NCBI RefSeq assembly: GCF_016745235.1
Contig: NZ_JAELVM010000002.1
Location: 992,001 to 1,056,000 of the forward strand
Length of the DNA stretch: 64,000 nt
From: Chryseobacterium endalhagicum
GTDB taxonomy: Bacteria; Bacteroidota; Bacteroidia; Flavobacteriales; Weeksellaceae
Direction of reading: 5' to 3'
In this document: one piece after another, positions 43,606-53,050 of the stretch
Numbering within the stretch: the stretch's first letter is position 1
Layout of the letters: each line of letters starts with the position of its first letter
The notes under the pieces: model-generated
Told to the model about the DNA's origin: nothing
Seen by the model: the letters and a program-made list of their open reading frames with translations, nothing else
The model's database searches: none
Made by a program: the position numbers and the translations under genes

Positions 43606-45099
43606 ATGAAAAATCTAAAATTAGGAATTTCAGCATTGGCGCTTACTGTTGCCTCTACTGTGTTCGCGCAGACTACCAACAATCCGTGGTTGATCGGGGT
43701 TGGTGCTCATGCGGAAAACCACAAGGCACAGAGAGATAACTTCAGTAATACGTTCTCTGCTAATAATCTAACGAAGAGAATGTTCAATATGAACAATTTC
43801 TCTATTACACCTCCATTATCTAAATTAACAGTTGCTAGAAACATCGGTAAAGGTTTAGTTATTGACTGGCAGACTTCCGTAGGTAATGTAGACAATAAGA
43901 GATTTAACATGGGGAAAGAATTTTTCCTAATGACAGGTCTTGGTTTCCAGGCTAAAGCAGCTGGTCTTTTATGGAATGAAGAATCTTGGTTCGATCCATA
44001 TTTGAGAGTTGGTGCTAACTACCTAAGACATGACTATACTGCTCTTACATTCCCAAGAAATAGCTACGATGGTGTTGCTGTTTCCAACGGAGATGGTGGT
44101 AACGAAAACGGTAAAGCTAACCACTTTACAGTATCAACAGGTGCTGGTGCTAACTTCTGGGTAACTAAGAACTTCGGTCTTGGTGTTCAGGGTGATTATG
44201 TATCAACTCCAGGTGATAAATCTACAGTTGCTAACTTTTGGCAAGCTTCTGCATCAATCTTATTCAGATTTGGTAACAGAGACAGAGATAAGGATGGTAT
44301 CCTAGATAAAGATGACCTTTGTCCAGATACTCCTGGTTTACCAGAATTCCAAGGATGTCCTGATACTGACGGTGACGGAGTTCCAGATAAAGACGATCAA
44401 TGTCCAGAAGTAGCTGGTCCAGTTGAAAACAACGGTTGTCCTTGGCCAGATACAGACGGTGATGGTGTTATCGATAAAGATGATGCTTGTCCTACTGTTG
44501 CAGGTCCTGCAGAAAACAAAGGTTGTCCTTGGCCAGATACAGACAATGACGGAATCCTAGACAAAGATGACGCTTGTCCTACTGTTCCAGGTCTTCCAGA
44601 ATACAACGGATGTCCTAAGCCTAAGAAGCAAACTGCTATTGAAACAACAGAAGCCCTTAAAGGTATCTTCTTTGACTTCAACAAAGCGACTATCAGACCA
44701 GAATCTAGTGCTAAACTAGATAACGCTGCTAAGATCATCAAAACTGACGGAGGTAACTATTTAGTTGAAGGTCAAACTGATGCTAAAGGAGCTGCTGCTT
44801 ACAACTTGAAACTATCTAGAGAAAGAGCTGCTTCTGTAGTTGCTGCTTTAGAAGCTAGAGGTGTTGATGCTAACTCTCTTAAATCAATCGGAGTTGGTGA
44901 AACTAAAGCTACAGTTTCTGAAAAAGCTTCTGACGCTGACAGACAAGCTGACAGAAAAGTAGTTGTAACTGCTGTTGAAGATGCTAACGAGTGGAACGCA
45001 ATCGCTAAGAAAGATTACGCTGATGCTCCAGTTAAGAAAGCAGTAGCTAAGAAAAAAGCTCCGGCTAAGAAAAAAGCTGCAGCTAAAAAGAAAAAATAA
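43606..45099 (+). CDS. OmpA-family outer-membrane protein with thrombospondin type 3 repeats
   Basis: 497 residues. Signal peptide MKNLKLGISALALTVASTVFAQ, an eight-stranded-type barrel (about 25-220), four calcium-binding TSP type 3 repeats (about 226-342; DxDxDGxxDxxDxCP units), and an OmpA peptidoglycan-binding domain (about 350-465; FFDFNKATIRPESSAKLDNAAKI, LSRERAASVVAAL). The C-terminal 25 residues are a Lys/Ala-rich tail. It should link the outer membrane to peptidoglycan. Codon use is strongly biased, consistent with high expression. Confidence 0.95.
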   Translation: MKNLKLGISALALTVASTVFAQTTNNPWLIGVGAHAENHKAQRDNFSNTFSANNLTKRMFNMNNFSITPPLSKLTVARNIGKGLVIDWQTSVGNVDNKRFNMGKEFFLMTGLGFQAKAAGLLWNEESWFDPYLRVGANYLRHDYTALTFPRNSYDGVAVSNGDGGNENGKANHFTVSTGAGANFWVTKNFGLGVQGDYVSTPGDKSTVANFWQASASILFRFGNRDRDKDGILDKDDLCPDTPGLPEFQGCPDTDGDGVPDKDDQCPEVAGPVENNGCPWPDTDGDGVIDKDDACPTVAGPAENKGCPWPDTDNDGILDKDDACPTVPGLPEYNGCPKPKKQTAIETTEALKGIFFDFNKATIRPESSAKLDNAAKIIKTDGGNYLVEGQTDAKGAAAYNLKLSRERAASVVAALEARGVDANSLKSIGVGETKATVSEKASDADRQADRKVVVTAVEDANEWNAIAKKDYADAPVKKAVAKKKAPAKKKAAAKKKK

Positions 45100-45117
45100 T
45101 TAATTTTTCTAAATAAT

Positions 45118-45153
45118 AAATACCTCCGATTATTCGGGGGTATTTTTTTTTTG
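45118..45153 (+). terminator. Intrinsic terminator after the OmpA-family gene
   Basis: AAATACCtCCGA pairs with TTCGGgGGTATTT, followed by ten T's. Confidence 0.88.
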
Positions 45154-45165
45154 TTGACTTTTAGT

Positions 45166-45173
45166 TAATTTTG
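45166..45173 (+). promoter_or_regulatory. -7 element before the YebC gene
   Basis: TAATTTTG fits TAnnTTTG, 19 bp before the ATG. The upstream element would fall in the T-run of the terminator, so this is tentative. Confidence 0.4.
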
Positions 45174-45192
45174 TTGAAATTTAAAAATTAAA

Positions 45193-45933
45193 ATGGGAAG
45201 AGCATTTGAATATAGAAAAGCTTCTAAAATGGCCAGATGGGATAAAATGGCCAAAACGTTCTCTAAAATAGGTAAAGATATTGCGCTGGCAGTAAAAGCC
45301 GGAGGAACAGATCCTGAAGCCAATCCGGCTTTAAGAAGATGTATCCAGAATGCCAAGGGTGCCAATATGCCGAAAGACAATGTAGAAAGAGCCATCAAAA
45401 AAGCAAGTGGTGCTGATGCTGAAAACTATGAAGAAGTTACTTACGAAGGATATGGACAGGGTGGTGTTGCTTTTTTCGTTGAATGTACAACCAACAACAC
45501 AACCAGAACTGTAGCCAATGTAAGAGCAATCTTCAATAAGTTTGATGGAAACCTTGGAAAGAATGGTGAGCTGGCTTTCATCTTCGACAGAAAAGGAATC
45601 TTCAACCTGGATTTGTCTCAGATAAAAATGGATTGGGATGATTTTGAAATGGAAATGATTGACGGTGGTGCTGAAGATGTAGAAAAAGATGAAGAAGAAG
45701 TGATGATCACAACGGCTTTTGAAGATTTCGGATCATTATCACATAAACTAGACGAACTGGGAATTGAAGCGAAAAGTGCAGAACTTCAGAGAATTCCGAA
45801 TAACATCAAGGAAGTAAATGCAGAGCAGTTCAAAGCCAATATGAAAATGCTTGAACGTTTTGAAGACGATGATGATGTACAAAACGTTTACCACAATATG
45901 GAGATCACAGAAGAGTTGATGAACTCGCTGTAA
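45193..45933 (+). CDS. YebC/PmpR family protein (TACO1-like)
   Basis: 246 residues, complete. Family start MGRAFEYRKASKMARWDKMAKTFSKIGKDIALAVKAGG and the segments NMPKDNVERAIKKASG and YEGYGQGGVAFFVECTTNNTTRT are diagnostic. Members bind DNA as regulators in some bacteria, or assist translation of proline-rich stretches. Which applies here cannot be told from sequence. Confidence 0.95.
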   Translation: MGRAFEYRKASKMARWDKMAKTFSKIGKDIALAVKAGGTDPEANPALRRCIQNAKGANMPKDNVERAIKKASGADAENYEEVTYEGYGQGGVAFFVECTTNNTTRTVANVRAIFNKFDGNLGKNGELAFIFDRKGIFNLDLSQIKMDWDDFEMEMIDGGAEDVEKDEEEVMITTAFEDFGSLSHKLDELGIEAKSAELQRIPNNIKEVNAEQFKANMKMLERFEDDDDVQNVYHNMEITEELMNSL

Positions 45934-45990
45934 AAAATAATATAGCATTCATATACAGTTAACTTTCAATTAGTTTCTTTGTATAAAACT

Positions 45991-46815
45991 ATGAAAAGAA
46001 ACGTTGAATTAGTTGTCATATCGGATGTGCACTTGGGAACTTATGGATGTAAGGCTAAAGAGCTGTTGCGGTATCTCAATTCTATCCAACCTAAAACATT
46101 GGTTTTAAACGGTGATATTATTGATATCTGGCAGTTTAAAAAGTCTTACTTCCCTAAACCTCATTTGAAAGTGATCAAAAAGATCCTTTCACTGGCTACC
46201 AAAAATACGCAGGTCTATTATATTACAGGAAACCACGATGAGATGTTCCGTAAGTTCACGGATTTTGAACTGGGAAAACTGAAAGTCTGCAACAAAATCT
46301 GTCTGGATATTGATCAGAAGAAGACCTGGATATTTCATGGAGATGTTTTCGATGCATCCGTGCAGCATTCCAAATGGATTGCTAAGCTTGGAGGAAAAGG
46401 GTACGATCTGTTGATTGCCATCAATAATTTAGTCAATTGGTTTCTTGAGAAAATGGGCAGAGAGAAATATTCATTCTCCAAAAAGATCAAGAATAATGTA
46501 AAGAAGGCGGTAAAGTACATCGGGGATTTTGAGCTTACGGCTTCCGAGCTGGCTATAGACAATCATTATGATTATGTCATCTGCGGTCACATTCATCAGC
46601 CTCAGATCCGGGAGGTCATTACCAAAAAAGGATCCTGTACCTACCTGAATTCCGGAGATTGGATAGAAAATCTGTCTGCTCTTGAATATCATGATAAAGA
46701 ATGGAAAATATTCTATTATGATGAGCACAAAGATACGCTTAAAGATGACGAAGCAGAAGAAATCCAGGATATGGACAGCTCTGAACTTCTGAAAATAGTA
46801 ACTAATTTTTCTTAA
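45991..46815 (+). CDS. Metallophosphoesterase, LpxH-like (UDP-2,3-diacylglucosamine diphosphatase)
   Basis: 274 residues from the ATG at 45991; a TTG 12 bp upstream is less likely. Calcineurin-type metal motifs in order: SDVHLGT, LNGDIID, TGNHDE, HGDVFD and CGHIHQP. The spacing fits the LpxH-like group, which removes UMP from UDP-diacylglucosamine in lipid A synthesis. It abuts the glycosyltransferase gene (stop next to ATG), so the two form an operon. Confidence 0.85.
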   Translation: MKRNVELVVISDVHLGTYGCKAKELLRYLNSIQPKTLVLNGDIIDIWQFKKSYFPKPHLKVIKKILSLATKNTQVYYITGNHDEMFRKFTDFELGKLKVCNKICLDIDQKKTWIFHGDVFDASVQHSKWIAKLGGKGYDLLIAINNLVNWFLEKMGREKYSFSKKIKNNVKKAVKYIGDFELTASELAIDNHYDYVICGHIHQPQIREVITKKGSCTYLNSGDWIENLSALEYHDKEWKIFYYDEHKDTLKDDEAEEIQDMDSSELLKIVTNFS

Positions 46816-47787
46816 ATGAAAATACTGTATGCATTTCAAGGGACCGGAAACGGACATGTTGCCAGAGCCCAGGAAATTATCCCTCTCCTTAAAAAACATG
46901 CTTCGGTTGACACACTGATCAGCGGTCATCAGTCACAGTTAAAGGCTGATTTTGACATTAACTTCCAATACCGGGGCATTTCTCTTCTTTATAACAAAAC
47001 AGGCGGTTTATCCTATCGCAAAACTTTTACTGAAAATAAATTCCTTGAAGCCGTAAGAACAATTAAGGAACTTGAACTTTCGCAATACGATCTGATCATT
47101 AATGATTATGAGCCTTTAACAGGCTGGGCAGGCAAACTGAAAAAACTTCCGATGATTGAACTCAGTCATCAGGCTTCCATGAGTTTTGCGGAAACCCCAA
47201 AGCCCGAAAAGAAAGATTTTCTGGGCGAACTGATCCTGAAATACTATGTTCCCAGCGAAAGAAAGATTGGGTTTCATTTTGAAAATTACCATCCTCAGAT
47301 CAAAAAACCTGTGATCAGGAAAAAGATCCGAAATCTGAATCCCGACAAAAAAGGATACTATCTTGTATATCTTCCGAGTTTTGCCGATGAGAATATCATC
47401 AAAGTGCTGAAACAGATTCCCGTTCAGTGGAAAGTGTTTTCAAAACACAGCAAAGTACAGGTCAAAGTAAAAAACGTGGAGGTTTTTCCTATTGACGAGA
47501 TACAATACCTGAAGTATTTTGAAAGCTGCGACGGTATTTTATGCAATGCCGGATTTGAAAGCCCTGCCGAAGCACTCTTCATGGATAAAAAACTGTTTGT
47601 AATCCCTATTCATAACCAATATGAACAGGAATGCAATGCTGCTGCCTTAAACCTGATGGGAATTCCGAATTCCAAAGTATTAAATCTGCAGGAGATCATG
47701 GAGTGGGTGGCTTCAGATCATCACCTCAGAGTAGATTACCCGGATGATATCGAACAGATTCTTGTGAATGAGGTATTAATTCTTTAG
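46816..47787 (+). CDS. Glycosyltransferase family protein (GT28/MurG-like fold)
   Basis: 323 residues. N-terminal FQGTGNGHVARAQEIIPLLKKH resembles the glycine-rich loop of GT-B enzymes, and the C-terminal half has CDGILCNAGFESPAEALFMDKKLFVIPIHNQYEQECNAAAL, the typical donor-binding region of GT28/GT1-like transferases. It starts immediately after the LpxH-like gene, so a role in envelope glycolipid synthesis is possible. Its 3' end overlaps the convergent GNAT gene by 12 bp. Confidence 0.8.
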   Translation: MKILYAFQGTGNGHVARAQEIIPLLKKHASVDTLISGHQSQLKADFDINFQYRGISLLYNKTGGLSYRKTFTENKFLEAVRTIKELELSQYDLIINDYEPLTGWAGKLKKLPMIELSHQASMSFAETPKPEKKDFLGELILKYYVPSERKIGFHFENYHPQIKKPVIRKKIRNLNPDKKGYYLVYLPSFADENIIKVLKQIPVQWKVFSKHSKVQVKVKNVEVFPIDEIQYLKYFESCDGILCNAGFESPAEALFMDKKLFVIPIHNQYEQECNAAALNLMGIPNSKVLNLQEIMEWVASDHHLRVDYPDDIEQILVNEVLIL

Positions 47788-48066
47788 AAGAATATCATCT
47801 ACATCACTCATTCTGGTCATCACAGCTCTTGCATAGGAACAATGCGGATAGACGTTCCATTTATTTTCCCTGGCAAATTTTATAGCTTCTTCTACCAGAA
47901 ATTTCCCCATACCGCGTCCTTCAAATTCCGGATGTACCAGGACGAAAGAAATAATCAGTTTATGGTCTTCAGGAAAAATTGTATAGGTAAGTCTTCCGAC
48001 TTCTTTAATGTCATTATTTAGGGTAAGAACACCGCCGTTTCCGGATTTATTATTTTCAAATTTCAT
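47776..48066 (-). CDS. GNAT-type N-acetyltransferase, short YjdJ-like
   Basis: 96 residues from the ATG at 48066; the longer frame to 48228 runs into a heptamer array and is rejected. The acetyl-CoA-binding segment is HPEFEGRGMGKFLVEEAIKFARENKWNVYPHCSYA, the pattern of the short YjdJ/GNAT group. Substrate unknown. It is convergent with and overlaps the glycosyltransferase gene by 12 bp. Confidence 0.85.
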   Translation of the reverse strand: MKFENNKSGNGGVLTLNNDIKEVGRLTYTIFPEDHKLIISFVLVHPEFEGRGMGKFLVEEAIKFARENKWNVYPHCSYARAVMTRMSDVDDILLKN

Positions 48067-48119
48067 AATTTCAAACCTTTGTTTTAAAGATACAAAAATT
48101 GCACCGAGAGAGAGTATTG

Positions 48120-48305
48120 GTAATGAAGAGTGAAAAGTTAAGAGTGAAAAGTGAATTGTCAATTGTGAATTTGCTTCGCAGTCAATTTTAAATTTGTTGG
48201 ATCTGAAGATTTTCCCGTACTTAATCAATTGACCATTGACTATTCACTTGCGCAGCAAGATTGACATTCTTCACTCTTCATTTTTCACTCTTAACTCTTA
48301 ACTCC
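48120..48305. repeat. Inverted heptamer arrays without a gene
   Basis: Left array 48120-48168: seven in-register units such as AGAGTGA, AAAGTTA and ATTGTCA. Right array about 48225-48305: more than eight units which read TGAAGAG, TTAAGAG, TGAATAG on the other strand. Both arms are interrupted by a short GC-richer patch (GCTTCGCAG on the left; CTTGCTGCGCAAG on the right, other strand), so they are true mirror partners. The core holds no gene. Confidence 0.85.
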
Positions 48306-48308
48306 TCA

Positions 48309-49055
48309 CTATTCCTTCCCCGTATAATAATTATAATCCTTGATCACCACATTGATAAACTGTCTTTCCGTCATTGTTTTCGGATCTATTTCCAGTTTTA
48401 AAATACTTTTGATCTTATCGGAAAGCTTGCTGATGATCTGGCGGTCGTCTACTTTAAGCGCTTTGGTGTAATTGTCTTTGATGATTCTCATATCATTATC
48501 GCTTAAGGCAATCACCTGAGGAAATGATGGAACATAATCTTCCTTGATGTTTTCAAGAATGGTATGGGAAATATTGATGTTGTTTTTTAAAGAAATAACT
48601 GCGGTGCCGGAAGCGATGTCGCCTAAACGCTGATTGTTTTTAGAAACGATCATAGAAATCAACCCGATGACTCCTGCTGCGGAAGTATCAATCAGTCTGA
48701 AGACCCATCGGATCATATAATCTCCGAAGCTGGCCTGATAGCCGTCAATTTTTACCACCCGGATTTTCATCAGTTTTTTTCCGGGAGTCTGTCCTTCCAT
48801 AAGGCTTTCCAGGACTACGGGATAAATGTAAACGGGAAATGTAAGGACAATATAAACAGCCATGACAGACCATTGGTCAAGCCCTGCCAATAAATACCCG
48901 AGATCAAAAACATTGAAGAAAAGATAGAATACAATGACCACGTAAGCCACCTTGATCAGCAGATCAATAATGAAGGCAAGCATTCTTTCTCCAACACTCG
49001 CAATATTAAAGTTAATATTTACATTTTGGGAGGTATTTATCGCAATTTGAGACAT
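48309..49055 (-). CDS. RDD family membrane protein
   Basis: 248 residues from the ATG at 49055; the longer frame to 49148 overlaps the divergent gene. About three or four helices in the RDD domain (ASVGERMLAFIIDLLIKVAYVVIVFY, EGQTPGKKLMKIRVV, RWVFRLIDTSAAGVIGLISMIVS) and a soluble C-terminal tail. Function unknown; in Bacteroidota it is regularly next to SpoIIM and MoxR/DUF58 genes, as here. Its start is only 27 bp from the divergent SpoIIM start, so their control regions must overlap. Confidence 0.88.
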   Translation of the reverse strand: MSQIAINTSQNVNINFNIASVGERMLAFIIDLLIKVAYVVIVFYLFFNVFDLGYLLAGLDQWSVMAVYIVLTFPVYIYPVVLESLMEGQTPGKKLMKIRVVKIDGYQASFGDYMIRWVFRLIDTSAAGVIGLISMIVSKNNQRLGDIASGTAVISLKNNINISHTILENIKEDYVPSFPQVIALSDNDMRIIKDNYTKALKVDDRQIISKLSDKIKSILKLEIDPKTMTERQFINVVIKDYNYYTGKE

Positions 49056-49082
49056 ATTTTTTATTATTTTAGCCTTACAATT

Positions 49083-50066
49083 ATGAGAGAAGTTTATTTC
49101 ATTAAACAAAATAAAGAAAAATGGTTGGGAATTGAACAGGTTATTCAAGGGAAAATAAAAAAAAATCCGGATGACCTGTCTTCGCTGTATATCAACCTGA
49201 TCAATGATCTTTCATTTGCACAGACCTATTACCCGAAAAGTAATACCACAGTATACCTGAATCATCTCTCTTCGCAGATATTTCAAAAGATTTACAAGAC
49301 GAAAAGAGTAGAGGAAAACAGGCTGCTTTACTTTTTCAGGACAGAAGTTCCCCTGCTGGTCTACGAATACAGGAGGTATCTCATGTATGCCTTTTTATTC
49401 TTTATCCTTTTTACTTCAATAGGCGTACTGTCCGGAATTTATGATAAAGGTTTTGCGAATATCATTCTTGGAGAAAGCTATGTGAACGAAACCATTGAAA
49501 ATATTAAAAAAGGTAATGCTGTAGGGGTTTACCAGAGCGGTTCCACCTGGGGAAGTACCATAGGGATCATTTTTAATAATATCGGAGTAGGTGCGAAATT
49601 GTATATTTACGGAATTGCAGGAGGAGTAGGAACTTTGTACGCGCTTCTTTCCAACAGTGTGATGCTTGGATCTTTCCAGTACTTTTTCTATGATTATGGC
49701 GCCTTGAAAGACAGTGCAAGAGGAATCTGGCTTCACGGTGTTTTTGAGATCTTTGCGATGGTTGTGGAAGCTATGTGCGGACTTATTTTGGGAGCAAGTA
49801 TTCTGTTTCCAAAAACTTTTTCAAGGTTTAATTCCTTTAAAACAGGTTTCAAAGACTCCTTTAAAATTTTTCTGAGCACCATTCCTTTTACCATTTGTGC
49901 GGGAATTATCGAAGGATATGTTACCAGACATGCCCTGACAATGCCACTTGTGGTTAATTTATCGATTATCATTACGTCATTGACCATTATAGGATATTAT
50001 TATTTTATTTATCCTTCAGTGGTTTATAAAAGAACTAATAACAACACCCATGATGCAGTTTTATAA
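49083..50066 (+). CDS. SpoIIM / DUF95 family membrane protein
   Basis: 327 residues from the ATG at 49083. Soluble N-terminus (about 1-95, MREVYFIKQNKEKWLGIEQVIQ...), then about six helices (YLMYAFLFFILFTSIGVLSGIY; GVGAKLYIYGIAGGVGTLYALLSNSVMLGSFQYFF). Members are named after stage II sporulation protein M but occur in non-spore-formers beside RDD genes. It heads a chain of five or six genes in one direction. The next gene overlaps its end by 17 bp. Confidence 0.88.
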   Translation: MREVYFIKQNKEKWLGIEQVIQGKIKKNPDDLSSLYINLINDLSFAQTYYPKSNTTVYLNHLSSQIFQKIYKTKRVEENRLLYFFRTEVPLLVYEYRRYLMYAFLFFILFTSIGVLSGIYDKGFANIILGESYVNETIENIKKGNAVGVYQSGSTWGSTIGIIFNNIGVGAKLYIYGIAGGVGTLYALLSNSVMLGSFQYFFYDYGALKDSARGIWLHGVFEIFAMVVEAMCGLILGASILFPKTFSRFNSFKTGFKDSFKIFLSTIPFTICAGIIEGYVTRHALTMPLVVNLSIIITSLTIIGYYYFIYPSVVYKRTNNNTHDAVL

Positions 50067-51012
50067 AAAAAGAGAATTCGGAGCTTTCATCAGTGACAGC
50101 TTTAATTTTTTCAAATTATACGGAAAAAATTATTTCAAAAACTATATCCTGATCAACGGGCTGCTGCTGATTTTAGCAACAGTCGTGGTGATTTTTGGGT
50201 TCCGGGAAATTTTCGGACAGCTTGTAGGTTCCAACGTCAGCGGGGAAACTTATTATTTTGAAAGATACTTTTCAGAAAATGCAGGAATGCTTATTGTGGC
50301 CGGTTTGATCGTTTTTATTCTCTTCGCTCTTCTGGCGATTGTCAACTATCTCTATCCTGTTTTCTACATGAAAAGAATAGCTGCCGGAGCTCAGAAAATA
50401 AAAACAGATGAGATTCTGGGTGATTTTAAGGACAATGCGGGAAGAATTTTGAAATTGTGCATCGGAATGCTGGTTATCGTACTTCCGGTAACCATGATCC
50501 TTCTGGGGTTTTCTTATCTGTTACTGCTGATTATCATTGGATTTTTTCTTATCCTACTGGTTTATCCCACAGTATTTAATGTTTCAGCGTTTCTGATGTA
50601 TGATTATTTTAATACAAAGAGAGGATTTATAGAAAGTTTAAGTTATTCCATGAGATCCCAGTTCTCTTATCCGAACGGAAATGAAAAGTCTCCGTACTGG
50701 AAATATTGGGGGGCATCCATCATCATGTTTATCATTATGTACATGATTACTTCTGTATTTACCTTTGTTCCGATGATGTTTATGTATGGATCACTGCTTA
50801 CCTCAACGCCTGATGGAAACTTTGAGGAAAATCCTTTCGCAGGAACAGCAGGTATTATTTTCTTTATATTCTACGGAATTTCAATGCTTGCGTCATTGTT
50901 ACTTTCCAATCTGATGTATATCAATGCAGGTTTAATGTACTACGACAGCAGAACAGATCTTCACCAGAAAATTGAGCTTGAAGAAATAGAAACCATCGGT
51001 ATCAATGAATAA
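50050..51012 (+). CDS. Polytopic membrane protein of the MoxR cluster
   Basis: 320 residues with about six helices, starting with a cytosolic segment (MMQFYKKREFGAFISDSFNFFKLYGKNYFKNYILINGLLLILATVVVIFG). No named family recognised; DUF4013-like topology is possible. It overlaps the SpoIIM-like gene by 17 bp and the DUF4129 gene by 8 bp, so all three are translationally coupled. Confidence 0.8.
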   Translation: MMQFYKKREFGAFISDSFNFFKLYGKNYFKNYILINGLLLILATVVVIFGFREIFGQLVGSNVSGETYYFERYFSENAGMLIVAGLIVFILFALLAIVNYLYPVFYMKRIAAGAQKIKTDEILGDFKDNAGRILKLCIGMLVIVLPVTMILLGFSYLLLLIIIGFFLILLVYPTVFNVSAFLMYDYFNTKRGFIESLSYSMRSQFSYPNGNEKSPYWKYWGASIIMFIIMYMITSVFTFVPMMFMYGSLLTSTPDGNFEENPFAGTAGIIFFIFYGISMLASLLLSNLMYINAGLMYYDSRTDLHQKIELEEIETIGINE

Positions 51013-51802
51013 ATTCCTTTTTTTTCTGCTGGTTATTTTCTCCATTGGTCCTGTGCATGCGCAGGATGACAGTGAGGCTGCCACTGTGGAAGAATATATG
51101 GTGGATTCTTTGGGGACGGGACACTACAGAAATATGCTCCGGGCAGATTCTGTACTGCTTCAATATCCGGTTTCTGAAAATACAGTGTATCCCAAAAAGT
51201 TCAAAGAAAATATTAAGTCCAGATATAAAGGAAATGATTTTGATTACTCGGTTTCCAGGCCCAGAGAATCTTTTTTCCAAAAACTGATGCGGAGGATTGA
51301 TAAGATCCTGCAGAGTATTTTTGGGGAAACAGTGTTTACAAATTCTGCGAAAATCACTATGGCTCTGATTCGTCTTTTTGCCATTATTCTCGTAGGGTTT
51401 CTCCTTTATTTTATCATTAAATATTTAATGGGTAAAGATGGAAATCTCTTCTTTGGACGGAAAAATAAAAAAGTGGATATCAATGCTGAAGAGCTTCATG
51501 AGAATATCCATGAAATCAATTTTCCGGAAAGCATTGCAAAATTTGAACGGGAAGGAGATTACCGCTCGGCAGTCCGGTATCAGTTCCTTTTTGTCCTGAA
51601 AAAACTGAGTGACAAAAAACAAATCAACTGGAATCCTGAAAAAACGAATAAAGATTATGCGGGTGAGCTTAAAGACAGTCATTTAAAAGATGAATTTGCC
51701 GGGCTTTCCTATATCTTCGATTATGTTTGGTATGGAGAATTCAAGATCGATGAGCAGGCTTACCTGAAATTTAAAAACCAATACCAGGCATTTAAACCTT
51801 AA
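51005..51802 (+). CDS. DUF4129 domain protein
   Basis: 265 residues. Signal sequence MNKFLFFLLVIFSIGPVHAQ, periplasmic part to about 115, one membrane helix (about 118-140, MALIRLFAIILVGFLLYFIIKYLMG) and a C-terminal DUF4129 domain with YRSAVRYQFLFVLKKLSDKKQINWNPEKTNKDYAGEL. DUF4129 commonly accompanies MoxR and DUF58 genes. It follows the previous gene with an 8-bp overlap. Confidence 0.85.
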   Translation: MNKFLFFLLVIFSIGPVHAQDDSEAATVEEYMVDSLGTGHYRNMLRADSVLLQYPVSENTVYPKKFKENIKSRYKGNDFDYSVSRPRESFFQKLMRRIDKILQSIFGETVFTNSAKITMALIRLFAIILVGFLLYFIIKYLMGKDGNLFFGRKNKKVDINAEELHENIHEINFPESIAKFEREGDYRSAVRYQFLFVLKKLSDKKQINWNPEKTNKDYAGELKDSHLKDEFAGLSYIFDYVWYGEFKIDEQAYLKFKNQYQAFKP

Positions 51803-51814
51803 TTCCATTTAACC

Positions 51815-52972
51815 ATGAAAAAGACTTTCAAAATATATGCTGTAATATTCATCGTTGTGATGCTTATTCTGGCGTTGCTTGAAGTCAATAAAAAAGAAAC
51901 GGTTAGCTGGCGCAAGAATTTCGATGTTAATGAAAAGTCTCCTTTCGGCCTGTTCGTCTTTAATAATGAGGCAAAGGATTTATTTAAAAACAACCTGAAA
52001 AAAACAGAAGAAGCTCCTTATGATTACTATAGCCAGCGCAAAAAAGAAGCGCACAATATTGTAGTCATTCAGAATGAACTGGATAAAGAATCCTGGAAAA
52101 AAATCCTCGATCAGGTATCCGATGGTTCTGATGCCTTAATTCTGTCCAATAAAGTTCCTAAAGACGTTTCAGACAGTATCGGCTACTACGATTCAGATAT
52201 TTCTTTTGCTGAGCAGAATGTATTGAAACTTACGGACAAACAGTATCAGAATGATTTCATTCAACTGGATAAATTTCCTTCGGGTAAAGGATTTTCCTAT
52301 ATCAAACCCAAAGTAGAAGTATTGGGTAAAACTGTAGAGAAAAATAATTCGGACCAGGCCAATTTTATTAAAACAAAATTTGGAAAAGGAAATATCTACA
52401 TTCACTGCGAACCGCTTTTTCTCACCAATTATTATCTTTTAAAGCCCGGGAATCAGAAATATGCACAGGATGTTTTTTCGTATCTTCAGGATAGGGAAAC
52501 AATATGGTTTGTGAAAAAGAATACAAAAATGTCACGTTTCTTTATGAGATTCGTGCTGTCTAATCCGGCACTGAAATATGCGTGGTGGGTATTCTTAGGC
52601 GGACTTGTACTGTTTATTTTCTTTAATACAAAAAGAAAACAGAGAATTGTCCCTGTTTTGGAGCCTTTGAGAAATACCTCGCTGGATTTTGTTAAAAGCA
52701 TTGGAAATCTCTATCTTCAGGAAGGCGATTTTCATGATATGATGGCTAAAAAAGGTCAGTATTTCCTGAATAAGATCAGAATGGATCTTTTGATTGATAC
52801 CCAGCATCTGGACGCAGATTTTGCCAATAAACTTCAACTGAAAACCGGAAAACCAATGGAAATGATCAGTGAAGCCATTGCCCTCATCAAAAAAGGCCAG
52901 GATCCTTACGCCAATGTGATGAAAGAAGACCTCATCAGAATGAATAAACTTCTTGATGAGATCATGGGATAA
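51815..52972 (+). CDS. DUF4350 domain protein
   Basis: 385 residues. An N-terminal helix (about 5-22), a periplasmic domain (NVNEKSPFGLFVFNNEAKDLF... typical of DUF4350), a second helix near 250-268 (YAWWVFLGGLVLFIFF) and a cytosolic helical tail. It lies 12 bp after the DUF4129 gene; the pair is a standard part of MoxR/DUF58 clusters. Confidence 0.83.
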   Translation: MKKTFKIYAVIFIVVMLILALLEVNKKETVSWRKNFDVNEKSPFGLFVFNNEAKDLFKNNLKKTEEAPYDYYSQRKKEAHNIVVIQNELDKESWKKILDQVSDGSDALILSNKVPKDVSDSIGYYDSDISFAEQNVLKLTDKQYQNDFIQLDKFPSGKGFSYIKPKVEVLGKTVEKNNSDQANFIKTKFGKGNIYIHCEPLFLTNYYLLKPGNQKYAQDVFSYLQDRETIWFVKKNTKMSRFFMRFVLSNPALKYAWWVFLGGLVLFIFFNTKRKQRIVPVLEPLRNTSLDFVKSIGNLYLQEGDFHDMMAKKGQYFLNKIRMDLLIDTQHLDADFANKLQLKTGKPMEMISEAIALIKKGQDPYANVMKEDLIRMNKLLDEIMG

Positions 52973-53050
52973 ATTTATTAATGTAACAATGTAACAATGG
53001 AGATTGATAAACGGCCGGATTTTATACACGGTCATATTAATACAAATAAA

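Noticed and set aside
52979..53000. AATGTAAC direct repeat as a heptamer array
   Set aside because: The unit is 8 bp and only about two copies are present, so it does not belong to the 7-bp family.
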